Shown here piece after piece: positions 23,671 through 35,480 of a stretch of DNA of 64,000 nt; position 1 is the first letter of the stretch; every line of letters starts with the position of its first letter. Below the pieces are notes generated by a model. That model had not been told where the DNA came from and did no database searches. It worked only from the letters and a program-made list of their open reading frames with translations. A program made the translations under genes and the position numbers. The stretch covers positions 17,533,717 to 17,597,716 of the forward strand of contig NC_088305.1 in NCBI RefSeq assembly GCF_032854445.1. The letters run 5' to 3'. The stretch comes from Liolophura sinensis. Its lineage: Eukaryota; Mollusca; Polyplacophora; Chitonida; Chitonidae.

Positions 23671-24917
23671 CACAAGAACGATGTCAACATTTGTAGTGTT
23701 TTGCAGTAACTGTTCGTCATGATGGACTTTCGTGTTGTTGATCACCACTTTATTGTTCACATGTGATGTGTGGGAACATGTGTGAAAAAAATCTCCAAAC
23801 CTCGCACTTTACAAGAGAATGTGTACTATACCTCCCTTGGGATATTTGATAAAGGTCACAATCGACATCGTGATCATTGCGTTTTGATCTGTTATACTTT
23901 TGTCTCGTTTTGTGACAATGGTAGGATTAGCTTTCAGCGAAATGTTATCCAACCCACGCTGTCCACACCAACCACGTGGAGGAAAGGAGCTGTGCATTAG
24001 GCTGTAGTCACCCCATACCCACGAAAAGGGTAGGCTATCACCATAACCAAAATAGTAAAAACACCCTTTTAACTGCAATACAAAACCACAACCAATACTA
24101 TCAATCCCGATGAAATATATATATCTAACGATCGGCCTAATCAAAAGTTTTACGCTCAGCTCTATTGCATTTTCATTCAAAATAAAGGTTTTCTCGCGGT
24201 TTCGTGTTTTCACCCAACCGTCTGCGTTCTTGCCATGTCAAGATCATTGCTTGAGGGAAATGTTTGCAACATAAACGAACAGTAGCGCTCAAACGAAAAC
24301 CTGATTAAAAAAATTTGCAACATACTCTATTGTGGCTATGCGACTCTATTCTGCTGACAGCAGTAAAATAAATGCGTTTGAAACAATTTTCGAATGGCAG
24401 TCTAAACAATGCTACCAATATTTAAAATACAGCAACAGCTCCAAGGCTACTCCACTCGGACATAAAATATACAAACTGCTACATGAAAACGCCATTTTCG
24501 AAAGATTACATTTTGGATTTGAGCTCATAAATTCTCTAGGTTTTAATTTACAGTAGATCACATGACTACGCTTAACAGAGGCGTAATAACGTTACATAGC
24601 AGCAGACAATTTGTTAACAAATCTAGCTAAGAATTCAGTTCTATTCAGTTCAAAGGTACTCATTCAGATTCCAGCTGTAATATTTGAGGTACATGCGTAC
24701 AGATGGTGGCACGTACATGCATATGTCATCTTGAATGCCGAGCGTAAATAATAATAATAAAAAAATTCAATTTGCACACAGACACATCAAAGTGATTAAT
24801 AACAATAATAACACTTCCGATTTATATGCCAAATTTAATCAGTACATTTCTGGCGCGAGACTCCATCCATAATAATCAGCATTGGATTATATAAATGCAC
24901 AAGCCTTGGTTTATATT
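23671..24917. other. Unassigned sequence
   Basis: ORFs at 23770-24213 and 24332-24556 lack motifs. No repeat recognised. Confidence 0.35.
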
Positions 24918-25093
24918 ATTTATTTATTTCATTGGTGTTTTACGCCGCACTCAAGAATATTTCTCTTAAACAACGACGCGTTATGGTGGGAAGAAACTTG
25001 GCAGAGCAAGGGGGAAATTCAGAACCATGCGCAGGCTGCTGGCAGACCTTCCCAAGTACGACCGGAGAAGAAGCCAGCATGAGCTGGAGCTTC
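24918..25093 (-). mobile_element. SINE-B, 5'-truncated, with target-site duplication
   Basis: Minus orientation, tail (TTTA)n first, ending within the body after CAGCATGAGCTGG. The 10-bp direct repeat GGTTTATATT flanks it (24908-24917 and 25094-25103). 5' truncation plus duplication indicates LINE-type reverse transcription. Confidence 0.92.
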
Positions 25094-25251
25094 GGTTTAT
25101 ATTGGCATGCAGAATTTCAATGGTATAAGTGATATCTACATGTAGGCAACGATCGTTGCCTTGTCTGGCAAAATGACGGACAAAACAGGATAAAAAGTAA
25201 TTTTTTCCATGTACATATATTTGCTTATCATAATAAGATCTATTTTCTCAG

Positions 25252-25332
25252 GAAACTGAGAAGAAGGTATTAAATATTTCTACCTTCCGAATCTACAGTT
25301 TCTTAGACAGAAATACTGAGCTAACGTGGCAA
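25252..25332 (+). CDS. Candidate internal exon (27 codons), unknown protein
   Basis: Acceptor TCTATTTTCTCAG and donor CAA|GTAAGT flank exactly 27 codons; only this frame is open across the exon, the other two stop early. It is phase 0 at both ends. The peptide reads ETEKKVLNISTFRIYSFLDR and continues NTELTWQ. It lies just after a SINE-B insertion. No homolog recognised. Splice-site quality is the main evidence, so a chance match remains possible. Confidence 0.3.
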
Positions 25333-25619
25333 GTAAGTACTACGTTTTATGTTAAGCTCCACGCATATTCGACAACTATAAATGTAACTCCCACATCGTA
25401 CCATTCTTAATCGAATATGAGTAGAACAATTTACTGAGCAATACAAATACAAATTGCCTTTATATGAGATAAGTTTTAATGTGAAGGAAATGTGTTTAAA
25501 TTTTTCAATTAACTACGACAGCACTTAGATTGAACCAAGACGAGTAATATGGCATATACAAAAAAATATTCCAGAAAAATCCTTCAACTGTCTAATGTAG
25601 GACTCTCTTAATGTTAGAG

Positions 25620-28500
25620 TAACTCACCCACCTACATATGTTGTAAACTGTCAACCCATAACAGCAGTGAACGCTTTATGTTTGGTAAATTGCGTGATAT
25701 AATTACGCACGCCATGTACACTTCTGATAGATAGCAAAATTTAACTTCAAAGATTTAATGGCACTATTGGTCCCCTGTGTACGATTTTACGAGTCAAACA
25801 CCAGACTGAGCTTTTCCTTTTGACACATTTCGAGGTAAAAAAAGACAATTTAATGCAATCCGGTAAGCTTAATGTGAACTGTACATCAATATTTTAACAT
25901 TAATAACTGAAACATCATCCCTCATGATTGCAATTTGGAATTTTTTCCAGTCACATCACAGGTAAATCATTTATGTTATCCCTGTATAATGCGAAATGTT
26001 TTCCCATTAGAAGTCTCATGACATTTTTGTTCTACAGACTGAATGTACCGTCCCCTGACATACGCGTCAGAACAATTAACTGGCGTTCAGCACACCTTCA
26101 TAAGTTCCCAGTCATCATGAACAGTCTTATGATGCCCCATCCTATGGTTAAGTGTTATAAATTTATCCAATCTAATATTCTCTCCCAAAAAGAAACGCAA
26201 AAGTACAGATAGCTTGTAGAAGGTATGACCGTTCCCTTGTGGCTTGGTGTCATCGCCGAATGAACATCTGTTAATTAGTTTATGATAACCAGTACTGATA
26301 TTCTGACTTTCTCAGTGAACCAGGTTCAAATCAGATTGTTCAAATAACGCATCGCGGAACTGACAGAAGTGATTTGAATGCTGGAATCAAATTCAATGTG
26401 CATTCAAATTTGCCCTGGACAGCGAGGCCTTTCGGAACCTATACAAAAGTGTTTGAAGCGTTTTAAGAACAGAGTTGCCAGCAGGCTTTTTCTAATATAC
26501 AAATAACCCATGTAAAGTCTGCCTAATCATAGCCAAAAGGATTTCCTATTTACCACGCCCGAAGCGTTCTTTTTTATTTCAAAAGGGAAAAATAAGACTC
26601 TCTATTAGCAAATCCCCACATCTATCATACACAAGCTCGGATTCATTAAACAAAAGATAAAAGAAATTCAATTCTTCTGACATTGAGAGAAACCCAAGAA
26701 TTGCTTCATGCTAGACCTGTTTTTCCCGAGCTTACCATCAGACAAGATGTAATACTTTTAAACGAGAGGAAATTTAAACGTTTGAAGTCATGGTGAAACG
26801 TAATGGACACGTGCATGTATGTGTAATGCTGATAATGGAAATAACCAAATTGAATTAAATCCAATCAGCGGCGACATTGAAGTAAGTAACATCATACAGA
26901 TATAATATGTACATAACCGTTCAACTGTCCCAGCTGACCTGTCAGGAATGATAGGCAACTATTTTAGATACACTTTTTATAACACACTCGCAAAAAGGTA
27001 TTCAGAGTAGACAAAAAGATGGACAAAGCTGAGAAGCTGAGCATTTGTGAACTTCAGAAGCTATGAACGAAAAGGGTGGCATTTGTGCAACCGCAAAACG
27101 CTGAGATTTACGTGACTTATTCATTTGATTGATGTTTTACGCCGTACTCAAGAATATTTCGCTTATACGACTGTGACAAGCATTATGATGAGAGGAAACC
27201 CATCACGCTGAGACAGGTCATTGTTAAATTCATGTTAAGAAAAGCTGTCGAAGTGAAATTGATGGAATCGTTTCACCTACGTCGACAAAAGTGCCATTTC
27301 AAAACTCTCCTAATTTAAACCTTTGTAAAAGATGTTGTTGGGCTTATATAAATACACTGAGTAAACTGAATCGTCCGGTGGTGTTGTTGTAATTTTGTTT
27401 CACACCTGAAAAATTGATTCGCTCGTATAATTAGCCGACACTTAGCCCTTACTGGAGAACTGTTTCTATTTCTGCTCAGTTGATCATAACGTATAGTTCG
27501 GACGTATCGAACTGTTTAAGAAACAGTCATAATGGGAGGGATGAGCGAAACAGTAAACTGTATGTCACGTCAAAGTCGTTTCTCACCACGCAAAAATGAG
27601 CAATATGTAGATCACAAGCTGCTACGAATGCCCATTTCCAAAAATGCACCCAGCGAATAAGAACAAGAAGTACACCATCTCCAACAACAACGTCAACATC
27701 ATTGTCCTCCATCCCTCACATGAAAATGCTGTTTGTCTCACATGAAAATGTTAATCATTTTGAATCTAGAAAAAGACCGTTGTTGAATGCCCACAAGTGA
27801 AAAAAAATATTTTTAGAAAATCGTATAGTAGTTGCCTTAAACATATACATTTCGTACTGCTAATGATAATACTGGAACCTGTCATTCTAAGCGATGTACA
27901 TGTATTCCTATCTAGCAAGCCTGCCCGAGGGAGACCGCCGGTATCCGTTCTCTTCCATTCCCAGAATCATGAGTGTTATTACTGTATACCCTCGGTTTTC
28001 GGTGAACACCGCCTTGGGCCTCTATTACCGGCGTAATAACATCGTAAACATTTCGGAGATGAAATCGCTCAGCATGGAAGGTGATTCAGGCAAAATTCCA
28101 CCGCGCATTACACGCCAGACAAAATGTGGAATTATTAAAAGTCTTTTTTCGTTATTAAATTGCGCACAATTCATACACGAATCCTTTCACACACGTAAAC
28201 ATGGGTTGTACGACATTCTTATTTGTTTAGCGCTATAGCTATATGGCTAATAGTTTTTTTTTCACAACACGATAGCTTTGTATCTTTGCCATTGCCCGCA
28301 GATATGATGTAAGGTTTGGGTACATACCCGGCAAATTTAACATTTGTCACTGACAGATTACAGTAAAAGCGCATTTCCATTTACCATCGCCTGCAGCCTT
28401 GGTTTTCAGCAGAAGTTATGGAGTTTGAGCCGCTCATGCCTCGCTGTGACAGGTTGTTCATCACCTCAGACAGCCGAGACTTAAGTTTTGTCTACAGGGC
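25620..28500 (+). repeat. Large unclassified repeat R2, copy 1 (uninterrupted by Tc1)
   Basis: About 2.8 kb collinear with 30600-34700 at moderate identity and, in two blocks, with 35640-36340. Shared blocks include TTAACTGGCGTTCA, CAGGTTCAAATCA, AAATCGTATAGTAGTTG, GGAAATG.GCATTCG.AGCAGC and TGGAATTATTAAAAGTC. Short minus-strand frames near 27.6 kb and its part-copy at 32.8 kb read alike (VYF..F....IFGN.H then stop), but no gene is supported. A short frame (MEFEPLMPRCDRLF) follows an acceptor at 28435. Confidence 0.82.
27118..27202 (-). mobile_element. SINE-B 3' fragment within R2 copy 1
   Basis: TTCATTTGATTGATGTTTTA, CGCCGTACTCAAGAATATTT, CGCTTATACGAC and GCATTATGATGAGAGGAAAC in reverse orientation. 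Confidence 0.82.
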
Positions 28501-28589
28501 CATCCAATAGGTATGTGATTTCGCATATGTAAAGTGATGTCCAAAAGTAGATTGATTTTGTCATTCCCTACTGGTTTGTTTTTACCAAA

Positions 28590-28665
28590 CATAACTTTGA
28601 TCGTCATAGCATGAGAGAAACATTCTTGAATTCTGCTCTAAGCAGCAGTAAACAAACAAACAAAT
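28590..28665 (+). mobile_element. Very degenerate SINE-B tail
   Basis: TCGTCATAGCATGAGAGAAA, CATTCTTGAATTC and a (CAAA)n tail resemble the SINE-B end; weak. Confidence 0.35.
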
Positions 28666-28799
28666 CAAAGAAGACAAACAGAAATGCACGGTGAACGTAA
28701 GCGACTATATATTTGAGCACAACATCAAGCTATCAATCCCAAATATGTAAACTGTGCCTGTAACAACAAAGGTACTTTTTGAAAATGAGTAATTACTTT

Positions 28800-29575
28800 T
28801 TAATTATATAAGTGGTCTACTCCGGTACTCCGGTCTCTTCCGAGCATAAACCTGACCTCGGCCATATAATGGTTTACTCTGGGCATTCCGATCTCTACCC
28901 ACCCTTACCTTGAGCGCCGACATATAATTGAAACACTTATGAATTATTGATAATTCTGACGTCAGTCATGTTAGTGGTTTACTCCGACACTCCGATCTCT
29001 TCCAACCATAATTCTGACACCAGTCATGTAAGTGGGTTACTTCGGCACTCCTCTCTCTTCCCACAATAAACCCAACCTCAGTTATATAAGTGGTTTACTC
29101 CGATCCTCCCGTACTCCGGTCTCTTCCCACAATAAACCCAACCTTAGTTGTATAAGAGGTTTTCTCCGGCAATCCCATCTCTTCCGACAATAAACCCAAC
29201 CTGATTTCTTCGCACAATAAACTCACCCTTAGTTGTATAAGTGGTTTACTCCGGTACTCCGGTCTTTTCCCACAGTAAACCCAACCTTAGTTATGTAAGT
29301 GGTTTACTCCGGTACTCTGGTCTCTTCCCGCAATAAACCCAACCTTAGCTATTTAAGTGGTTTACTCCATCACTCCGGTCTCTTCCCACAATAAACCCAA
29401 CCTTAGTTGTATAAGTGGTTTATTCCGGCACTCCGGTCTCTTCCCACAATAAACCCACAATAAACCCAATCTTAGTTGTATAAGTGGTTTACTCCGGTAC
29501 TCCGGTCTCTTCCCACAATAAACCCAGCCTTACCCTGATCGCCGACATATAAGTGAAACACTGTTGAATGCAGTG
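28800..29575. repeat. 58-bp minisatellite, about 12 copies
   Basis: Unit TTAGTTGTATAAGTGGTTTA, CTCCGGTACTCCGGTCTCTT, CCCACAATAAACCCAACC. Twice (about 28908 and 29530) the array carries GCCGACATATAA.TGAAACAC, similar to the SINE-B tail GCCGTCGTATAAGTGAAATA, so SINE-derived sequence appears to be part of the array. Confidence 0.92.
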
Positions 29576-29602
29576 TTCAAGACGAATGTTAATCAACAAA
29601 TA

Positions 29603-29875
29603 GGGGGTCTCCGTGGCTCAGTCGGTTAGCGCGCTAGCGCAGCGTAATGACTCAGGAGCCTCTCACCAATGTGGTTGCTCTGAGTTCAAGTCTAGCTCAT
29701 GCTGCCTTCCTCTCCGGACGTAAGTGGGTAGGTCTGCCAGCAACCTGCGGATGGTCGTGAGTTTCACCGGGGCTCTGCCCGGTTTCCACCCACCATAATG
29801 CTGGCCGCCGTCGTATAAGTGAAATATTCTTGAGTACGGCGTAAAACACCAATCAAATAAATAGGCCTAAATAAA
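29603..29875 (+). mobile_element. SINE-B, full length with target-site duplication
   Basis: 273 bp. tRNA-like head with A box (TGGCTCAGTCGG) and B box (GAGTTCAAGTC), body with CTGCCAGCAACCTGCGGATG, tail TATAAGTGAAATATTCTTGA and (AATA)n. The 13-bp duplication TAATCAACAAATA flanks it (29590-29602, 29876-29888), so the insertion is comparatively young. The head has a long insert between the boxes and no proper acceptor stem, so it is not a tRNA gene. Confidence 0.95.
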
Positions 29876-29888
29876 TAATCAACAAATA

Positions 29889-30599
29889 AAAACAATAGAA
29901 ATGCTCAATGAACTTTGACAAAGCCGGTAATCATTGCAGTGTATAGAATATATAGGTCCGTGTGTATCAACCAATCGGAATAAGGCCGTGGAGCAGGCAT
30001 TTCGTAGCTATTCTTCAAAGGGAGGCGCAGAACTAGCCGTTAAAATGTCATCCGGCCGTAATTCGTTTCGCTAGAAGGTGTAGCATTCTAAACCAATGTG
30101 TGAAGGCATTCGAAAGCGAGGAAACACAGTAATCTTAGCTACATTATCTGATATGAAAGCATGTATCTGTATCTTGAAGGGTGTACATTATCCCTCATTT
30201 CTTGTAGCAGTTTGTTTTTTTTATCACAAAAAAACAGTTGCATAACAGGAAACTATTATACAGTGTTTTAGAATTATAGCCCGACAAGGACATCCTTTAG
30301 GGACTATGCAGCATAACTTTCATGCACGTGCAATGTATGTAGCTGTTCTTCCCTTGCCTTAGCAATTTAAATCCATCAAATAAGACCGAGAACAATAAAT
30401 CAAACTAAAAAAAAAAGCACCGAATTACCTTAAAAATTACACGCTTTCATCTGGGAAAAATATCTTCATGTTTTTTTTAATTATCTGGTAGTAAATGAAA
30501 CAAAACTCCATAAAATCATATTATAAAACAATATACGCCGTATCTGAGCAATGTTCCCCAAGCTCATTAGTTTTAGAAAGCTATCAACTGTACGATTCC
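29889..30599. other. Unassigned sequence
   Basis: No repeats or motifs recognised. Confidence 0.35.
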
Positions 30600-31031
30600 C
30601 TGACGGTTAAGGTAATTCACCAATCTTATATCTTATGTATACAATAAACCCATTACGCTTGCGTTTTTATGCTTAAACCACTTTCAGAATGCGCGATGTA
30701 CACTTTCAAAAAGACAGCCATTTTTAGCTCTAATGGTTTATTGGCAATACTGGAACAATATGCACGGTTTTATAAGTGCATAGCCGGATTAAACTTTACC
30801 CTTTCTCATATTTCAGTTCAAAAATCGAACATTTCTGGCAATTGTTATCTGATAAGGTTGATGTGAATTAAACATTAACAAACTGAAACATTTATACCCT
30901 TTTGTACAATTAGGAACTTTCCCCTGTTATCACATGGTCAACATTTATGTTGTACAAGTGTTAGGGGTAAAATCGTCCTAATAGAGGGATCATGGCGATG
31001 ACGGAATAGACGGAGAATAAACTGGCGTTCA

Positions 31032-31125
31032 TTTATTTAATTATTTGATTCATGTTTTTTACTCAAGGATATTTCGCGACGACAGCCAGCATTATGGTGG
31101 GAAGAAAACGGACAGAGCCCGTGGG
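31032..31125 (-). mobile_element. SINE-B, 5'-truncated, with target-site duplication and empty paralogous site
   Basis: 94-bp minus-strand fragment flanked by AACTGGCGTTCA at 31020-31031 and 31126-31137. R2 copy 1 has a single AACTGGCGTTCA at the equivalent position, the unoccupied site. Confidence 0.92.
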
Positions 31126-31253
31126 AACTGGCGTTCAACATTCCTTATATAACCATCAGGAATAATGTTGCCACGTAAACAACCTATAATTTAACTGAAA
31201 TGTCATGTTTTAATCCAGCCGATTATACACTTCCAACAGGTTCAAATCAAACT

Positions 31254-31391
31254 ACCTCCGTGGCTCAGTTGGTTAGCGCACTAGCGCAGCGTAATGACCC
31301 AGGAGTCTCTCACCAATTCGGTCGCTGTGAGTTCAAGTCCAGCTCATGCTGGCTTCCTCTCCGGCCGCACGTGGTAAGGTCTCCCAGCATA
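31254..31391 (+). mobile_element. SINE-B head, 3'-truncated
   Basis: CTCCGTGGCTCAGTTGGTTA (A box) to GAGTTCAAGTCCAGCTCATG (B box) and on to TCTCCCAGCA; body end and tail are missing. 3' loss is unusual for a SINE and suggests a later deletion. Confidence 0.88.
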
Positions 31392-33094
31392 ATTGAGCTG
31401 ACAAAAGGCGTTTAAATGCCGGAATCTAATGCCGGTTTAAATTTGTGCTTTCGAATTATGCTCGACAACGAGACCCTTCAGGGCCTATGTAACAGAGTCT
31501 GAAAGGTTTTAAGAACAGACTTGCCAGCAGGTTTTTATTCCAACACATACACCTCATCTTGTGTAAAACCTTTGTAATTTCTAATTTTCATGCCTGAAGC
31601 GATGGTTTTCCTGTTTCAGTTCTGAGCGAAAACAAAGACTATTACCAAATCCCTACATTTTTCTTAAAAACAAAACTTGGATTCATTAAAGAAATGATAA
31701 CAAGAATGTATTTTTCGAGCTATTGAAATGGAAAATAAGCATTGGCTCAAAATAACATCTTGCATTTTGATCCCTAGGTCGTCATCAAAGAAGATATGAT
31801 ACAATTGAACGAAAAGTGAAACATTTGAAGTAATGATCAACTGGAATACACATAAATTTGTACATGTAATACAGATAAAACCGAAATAACTAAACTAACC
31901 ATATACATTTACATATAGTGAGTCCATACAGAAACAACAACTGGACAAAACTCAAATGTCATAACCCTCAGCTACTGGTAAATCTTAATGAAGGCACATT
32001 TGAATAGGAAAATTTCCGACATAGAACTCTTTTATTAACGAAAGGTACAAAATAATCTTACTGTATATCATGTGACCTGTTAGAAATTTTATGCATCTAT
32101 TCTCGATTCCATTTACTATAACACGGGCGTCTTAAAGAAAAAATCCGCAAAAAGTTATTTAAGTGGACAAAAAGATGGAAAAAATTGAGGAGTGGAACTA
32201 AGCGACTGTGAAATTCAGAAGTATCTTTAGGAAACATGCTGAGACAGGTGATCATGTAAGTTTATGTTAACCAAAGTTGCCTAACAGTTTGGACAAGTCA
32301 GGTGATACTTTTGCAATTTTTTACCTCTGTCGACAAAATAACCGTTCAAAACCCTCCATTTTTAAACCCATGTAATTGATATTGTTTGGAGCACATCAGT
32401 ACATTGATAACATTGAATCATCTCTATGCTTTTTTGTAATTTTGTTTGACGTATTGTCAAAGCCACTGGACAGATCGATTCGCTCGAACAGTCGCTGACG
32501 CTTAGCGTATTGGAGAGCTGTTTCCCTTTCTTGACATGTAATTGTAAGGTAATTGTCGAAGGTACCGAACTGTTTATGGAAACTTTTTTTCTATCACGAT
32601 TGCAGGGTTGAATGAAATAATGCGCTATACAGTGACTTTGCAGCCACAGAAATCTTCATCTACTGCACGTCAAAGGTCTCTAATGCAATTCCAAGCCCTT
32701 ATTAGGCACACCATACCGCGTCAGTGTTGTTGTTAACAAGAAAATGTAACCAATGCATGTGTCGGTCACAGGCTGCTACGCATGCGCATTTCCAAAAATG
32801 TACACCACAAAGCAGAAGAAGTACACCATCCCAAACAACAAGAACAACAACGCCGTCCTCAGTCCCATACAGCTGTGGGAAATGTCAGTGAATGTCATTT
32901 GAATCAAGCAAAAGACGATAGTTATCATTAAGTAACCAAATATGCACTGATCAAATCGTATAGTAGTTGGTTTCAGCGTAGGCATTTTTATTGATAATGA
33001 TGGAACATACTAGAAACTGGCACTTTACACCACGTACACGTATCCTTATCCAAACACTCCAACCCGAGGTTTACCGCCGATGTTAGTTCTACTA

Positions 33095-34605
33095 AACTAG
33101 TGCTCAAAAGAAAGTATACAGCTGTTTGATCAGACATCAAATAAAAACGGAAAGAAATATATTTGAAATTATTTTTAATTCCATAAGAATATTCCATTTC
33201 ACCTGAAATGTCCATACATACAGTTCATTAAATGGTGAAGGTTTGGTTTGATGGTCAGTCAAAGAGATGTGGTGTCAACAGAACATTTACACATTTGCAA
33301 AATTCAAATGAAGCATTTTCCCCTCTGGAAATGTCATTCAAATCATGCTCAGTAGCGAGTGTGGCCTCCATTGGCATTGATGCAGGCCACAACACGTCGC
33401 CGCATTGATGACGTCAGGCGTCGAATGACGTTAGGTGTGATTCGTTGCCATTCTTGTTGGAGACACTCTTTCAGCTGTTGAGCGGTCACAGGTGGCACTG
33501 GCAGTCTTCCGACTTGTCTGCCTAGGTGGTCCCACAAGTGCTCAATTGGATTGAGGTCGGGTGAACATGCCGGCCATGGTAAGAGATCGATGTTGGCGTC
33601 CTGTAGAAAGTTGTTCGTCAATCTTGCAGTATGAGGTCTTGCATTATCATGCTGGTACAAAATTCCTCTTTGCTGTTGGTGGATGAATGGCACTACAACC
33701 GGTCGTAAAACTTCATCCGTGTATCTGCGAGCATTGAGGTTCCCATGAATCACCACCAGCCTCGTCTTCAGATCGCCGCAGATGCCTCCCCACACCATCA
33801 CACTACCACCTCCAAACGCTCGAACTTGCTGAACGCAATTTGGCACCAAACGTTCTCCTACACGCCTGTATACCCTAGCCCGACCGTCATTTTTGTACAC
33901 GCAAAATCTGCTCTCGTCGGAGAACATTACCCGTGCCCATTCACGCCTCTGCCAGCGTAGAACGCGCCTGGCCCATATCAGCCGACGACGTTGATTTTGA
34001 GACGTCATATAAACTCCACAATACGGTCGACGTGCCCTAATACCGTGTTGACGTAGTCGACGGTAGACTGTGTGTCGACTAATCGGGTGCCCTAGTGCCG
34101 TCGCCGCCGTTGACGTTGCCGTTACCTTCCGATTGCGGAGGTGAATGGTCCGGATGTGTCGATCTTCAGCGGGGGTGGTGACGCGTGGTCGACCGCTCCT
34201 AGGCCTGTCGGATGTAACGCCTGTCTGCCGGAGTCGCTGCATAAGTCTGACGATAGTTGCTCTTGTGCAACCAAAGGTTCTGGCAATGGCGGCGTTGGTC
34301 GCTCCTTGCTGGGCCATGCCGACAGCTCTCTCTCGCTCAACTTGGCTCAAACGTGGTATACCTCAGGTGTTTTGACTCATTTATACCGCCAAAAATGCAC
34401 GTTCATGTCGTGTTACACGTGGAAGGGCCATTTTTCGATTTTATGCTAAGTTTAGGCAAATCTTGCTTTGTTGGGTCAGTTTGTTCCCTGGATGGATCGG
34501 CGTTTAAACGGGTAATAGGGCTCATCATGGATAATTTCTCAATTTTTTACTTTCCGCGATTTTTATGTATTTGTTTTGGTGTATACTTTCTTTTGAGCAC
34601 TAGTT
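33095..34605 (-). mobile_element. Tc1-like DNA transposon, structurally complete
   Basis: 1511 bp bounded by perfect 26-bp terminal inverted repeats (beginning AACTAGTGCTCAAAAGAAAG) and TA target duplications (33093-33094 and 34606-34607). Contains one transposase frame on the minus strand. Inserted in R2 copy 2. The perfect repeats suggest a recent insertion. Confidence 0.97.
33349..34317 (-). CDS. Tc1-like transposase, DD34E, original start codon apparently lost
   Basis: Cut-and-paste transposase. The frame, counted from the TTG at 34350, is 333 residues without stops. Order: N-terminal helix-turn-helix (about 5-40), GRPR linker (53-56), second DNA-binding region (60-110), then the catalytic domain with D145 (FSDES), D235 (QHDNARPH) and E270 (SPDLNPIEHLWD), a DD34E spacing, ending GGHTRY. 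Family members commonly begin MPRLS; here the equivalent codon at 34357-34359 is ATA (IPRLS) and an in-frame TGA lies just upstream. The first ATG is codon 12 (34315-34317), which would shorten the first helix-turn-helix. So the copy is nearly intact but probably poorly expressed or inactive at initiation. Confidence 0.93.
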   Translation of the reverse strand: MAQQGATNAAIARTFGCTRATIVRLMQRLRQTGVTSDRPRSGRPRVTTPAEDRHIRTIHLRNRKVTATSTAATALGHPISRHTVYRRLRQHGIRARRPYCGVYMTSQNQRRRLIWARRVLRWQRREWARVMFSDESRFCVYKNDGRARVYRRVGERLVPNCVQQVRAFGGGSVMVWGGICGDLKTRLVVIHGNLNARRYTDEVLRPVVVPFIHQQQRGILYQHDNARPHTARLTNNFLQDANIDLLPWPACSPDLNPIEHLWDHLGRQVGRLPVPPVTAQQLKECLQQEWQRITPNVIRRLTSSMRRRVVACINANGGHTRY

Positions 34606-34754
34606 TATATTCCCATAATTGTCAGAATTATCACTCTAAACTCTCGAAGTTCGGTAAGCATCGCCTTAGGCCACTCTTATTGGTGTGATGTTTGTTAAAG
34701 TTTGTGACATTTGCCTTGTATTTCACCTATATAAGATATAGATATTTCTATAAA

Positions 34755-35480
34755 TCTATGCGTCGAAACAGACATTCGTATACTGGTCGACAGCAAGGAT
34801 GGAAATTCTGGGTCAATAATCGCAAGGTCAATTCCCAAAACGATGTTTAACACAAGCTACCAAAGAACTAAGAAAGTATATTAAATACAAAAATAGGACA
34901 AATTACTCTCTATGCTGTACTTCTTAAATTATATTATACAAAAAGAAGCTGTCAACAGTTTTCAGCGATGTAGGAAGGGCAAAGTATGTTCTAGGCGACT
35001 GAGTGAAATCAGTTTTTTTAACCGTGCACCATGCTTGAATGTAAATTGTCGATATTAAAATATGTATCTCACTTGGGGTTTGATTGCAACCGTTCATATA
35101 TCCAAAGTGGCGATCTAATTCAACACGATGAATCTAAAAACCCCAGCCCCGAGTTAAGCGGAATCAGACTCAATCATGAAACAGAGTGCCAGAGATTCAG
35201 AATGATCTGTCCATATTTACTTACAAGAGAATTCTACTCATTGTAAAACTTAAAAAACTTGGAATGATGGAATAACCTTGACAAAAAAATTTTTTTCAGT
35301 AATAACTTCTGACGTTGATTGAAATCGTCATGCAACACGCAGGTATCCAACAAATGCTACAAGTCCAGATATGTACACACAGTATACAGGACCCTTCTAA
35401 CTGTTGCTGTCCAAGTGTCCAAGATAATTCACAGTTTCAAAATTTAAACTATCCCTCTTGTCCTACAGTCTGCGAGAGAG
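34755..35480. repeat. R1 repeat, copy 3
   Basis: Collinear with 7690-8345: GTCAATAATCGCAAGGTCAA, AGCTGTCAACAGTTTTCAG, AGTGGCGATCTAATTCAACA, CTGTCCATATTTACTTACAA, CCAACAAATGCTACAAG. It lies between R2 copies 2 and 3. Confidence 0.85.

Larger units (their letters stand above)
30600..34700 (+). repeat. R2 repeat, copy 2, interrupted by SINE-B pieces and a Tc1-like element
   Basis: Collinear with R2 copy 1 from about 30600 to 33094, then again from 34606 to 34700 after the Tc1-like element. The Tc1 insertion splits the block GAGG..TACCGCCG...TTCT / ATTCCCATAATT that is continuous at 27915-27970 in copy 1. Confidence 0.82.

Noticed and set aside
29603-29690. tRNA gene at the SINE-B head
   Set aside because: Long insert between boxes, no acceptor-stem pairing, repeated with the same 3' body elsewhere.
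27527-32985. Similar short minus-strand frames in R2 copies 1 and 2
   Set aside because: Both short and stopped at the same codon, but no start, splice or domain evidence; similarity is explained by the duplication.
33745-34688. Plus-strand ORFs opposite the 33 kb transposase
   Set aside because: Shadows of the minus-strand transposase reading frame.
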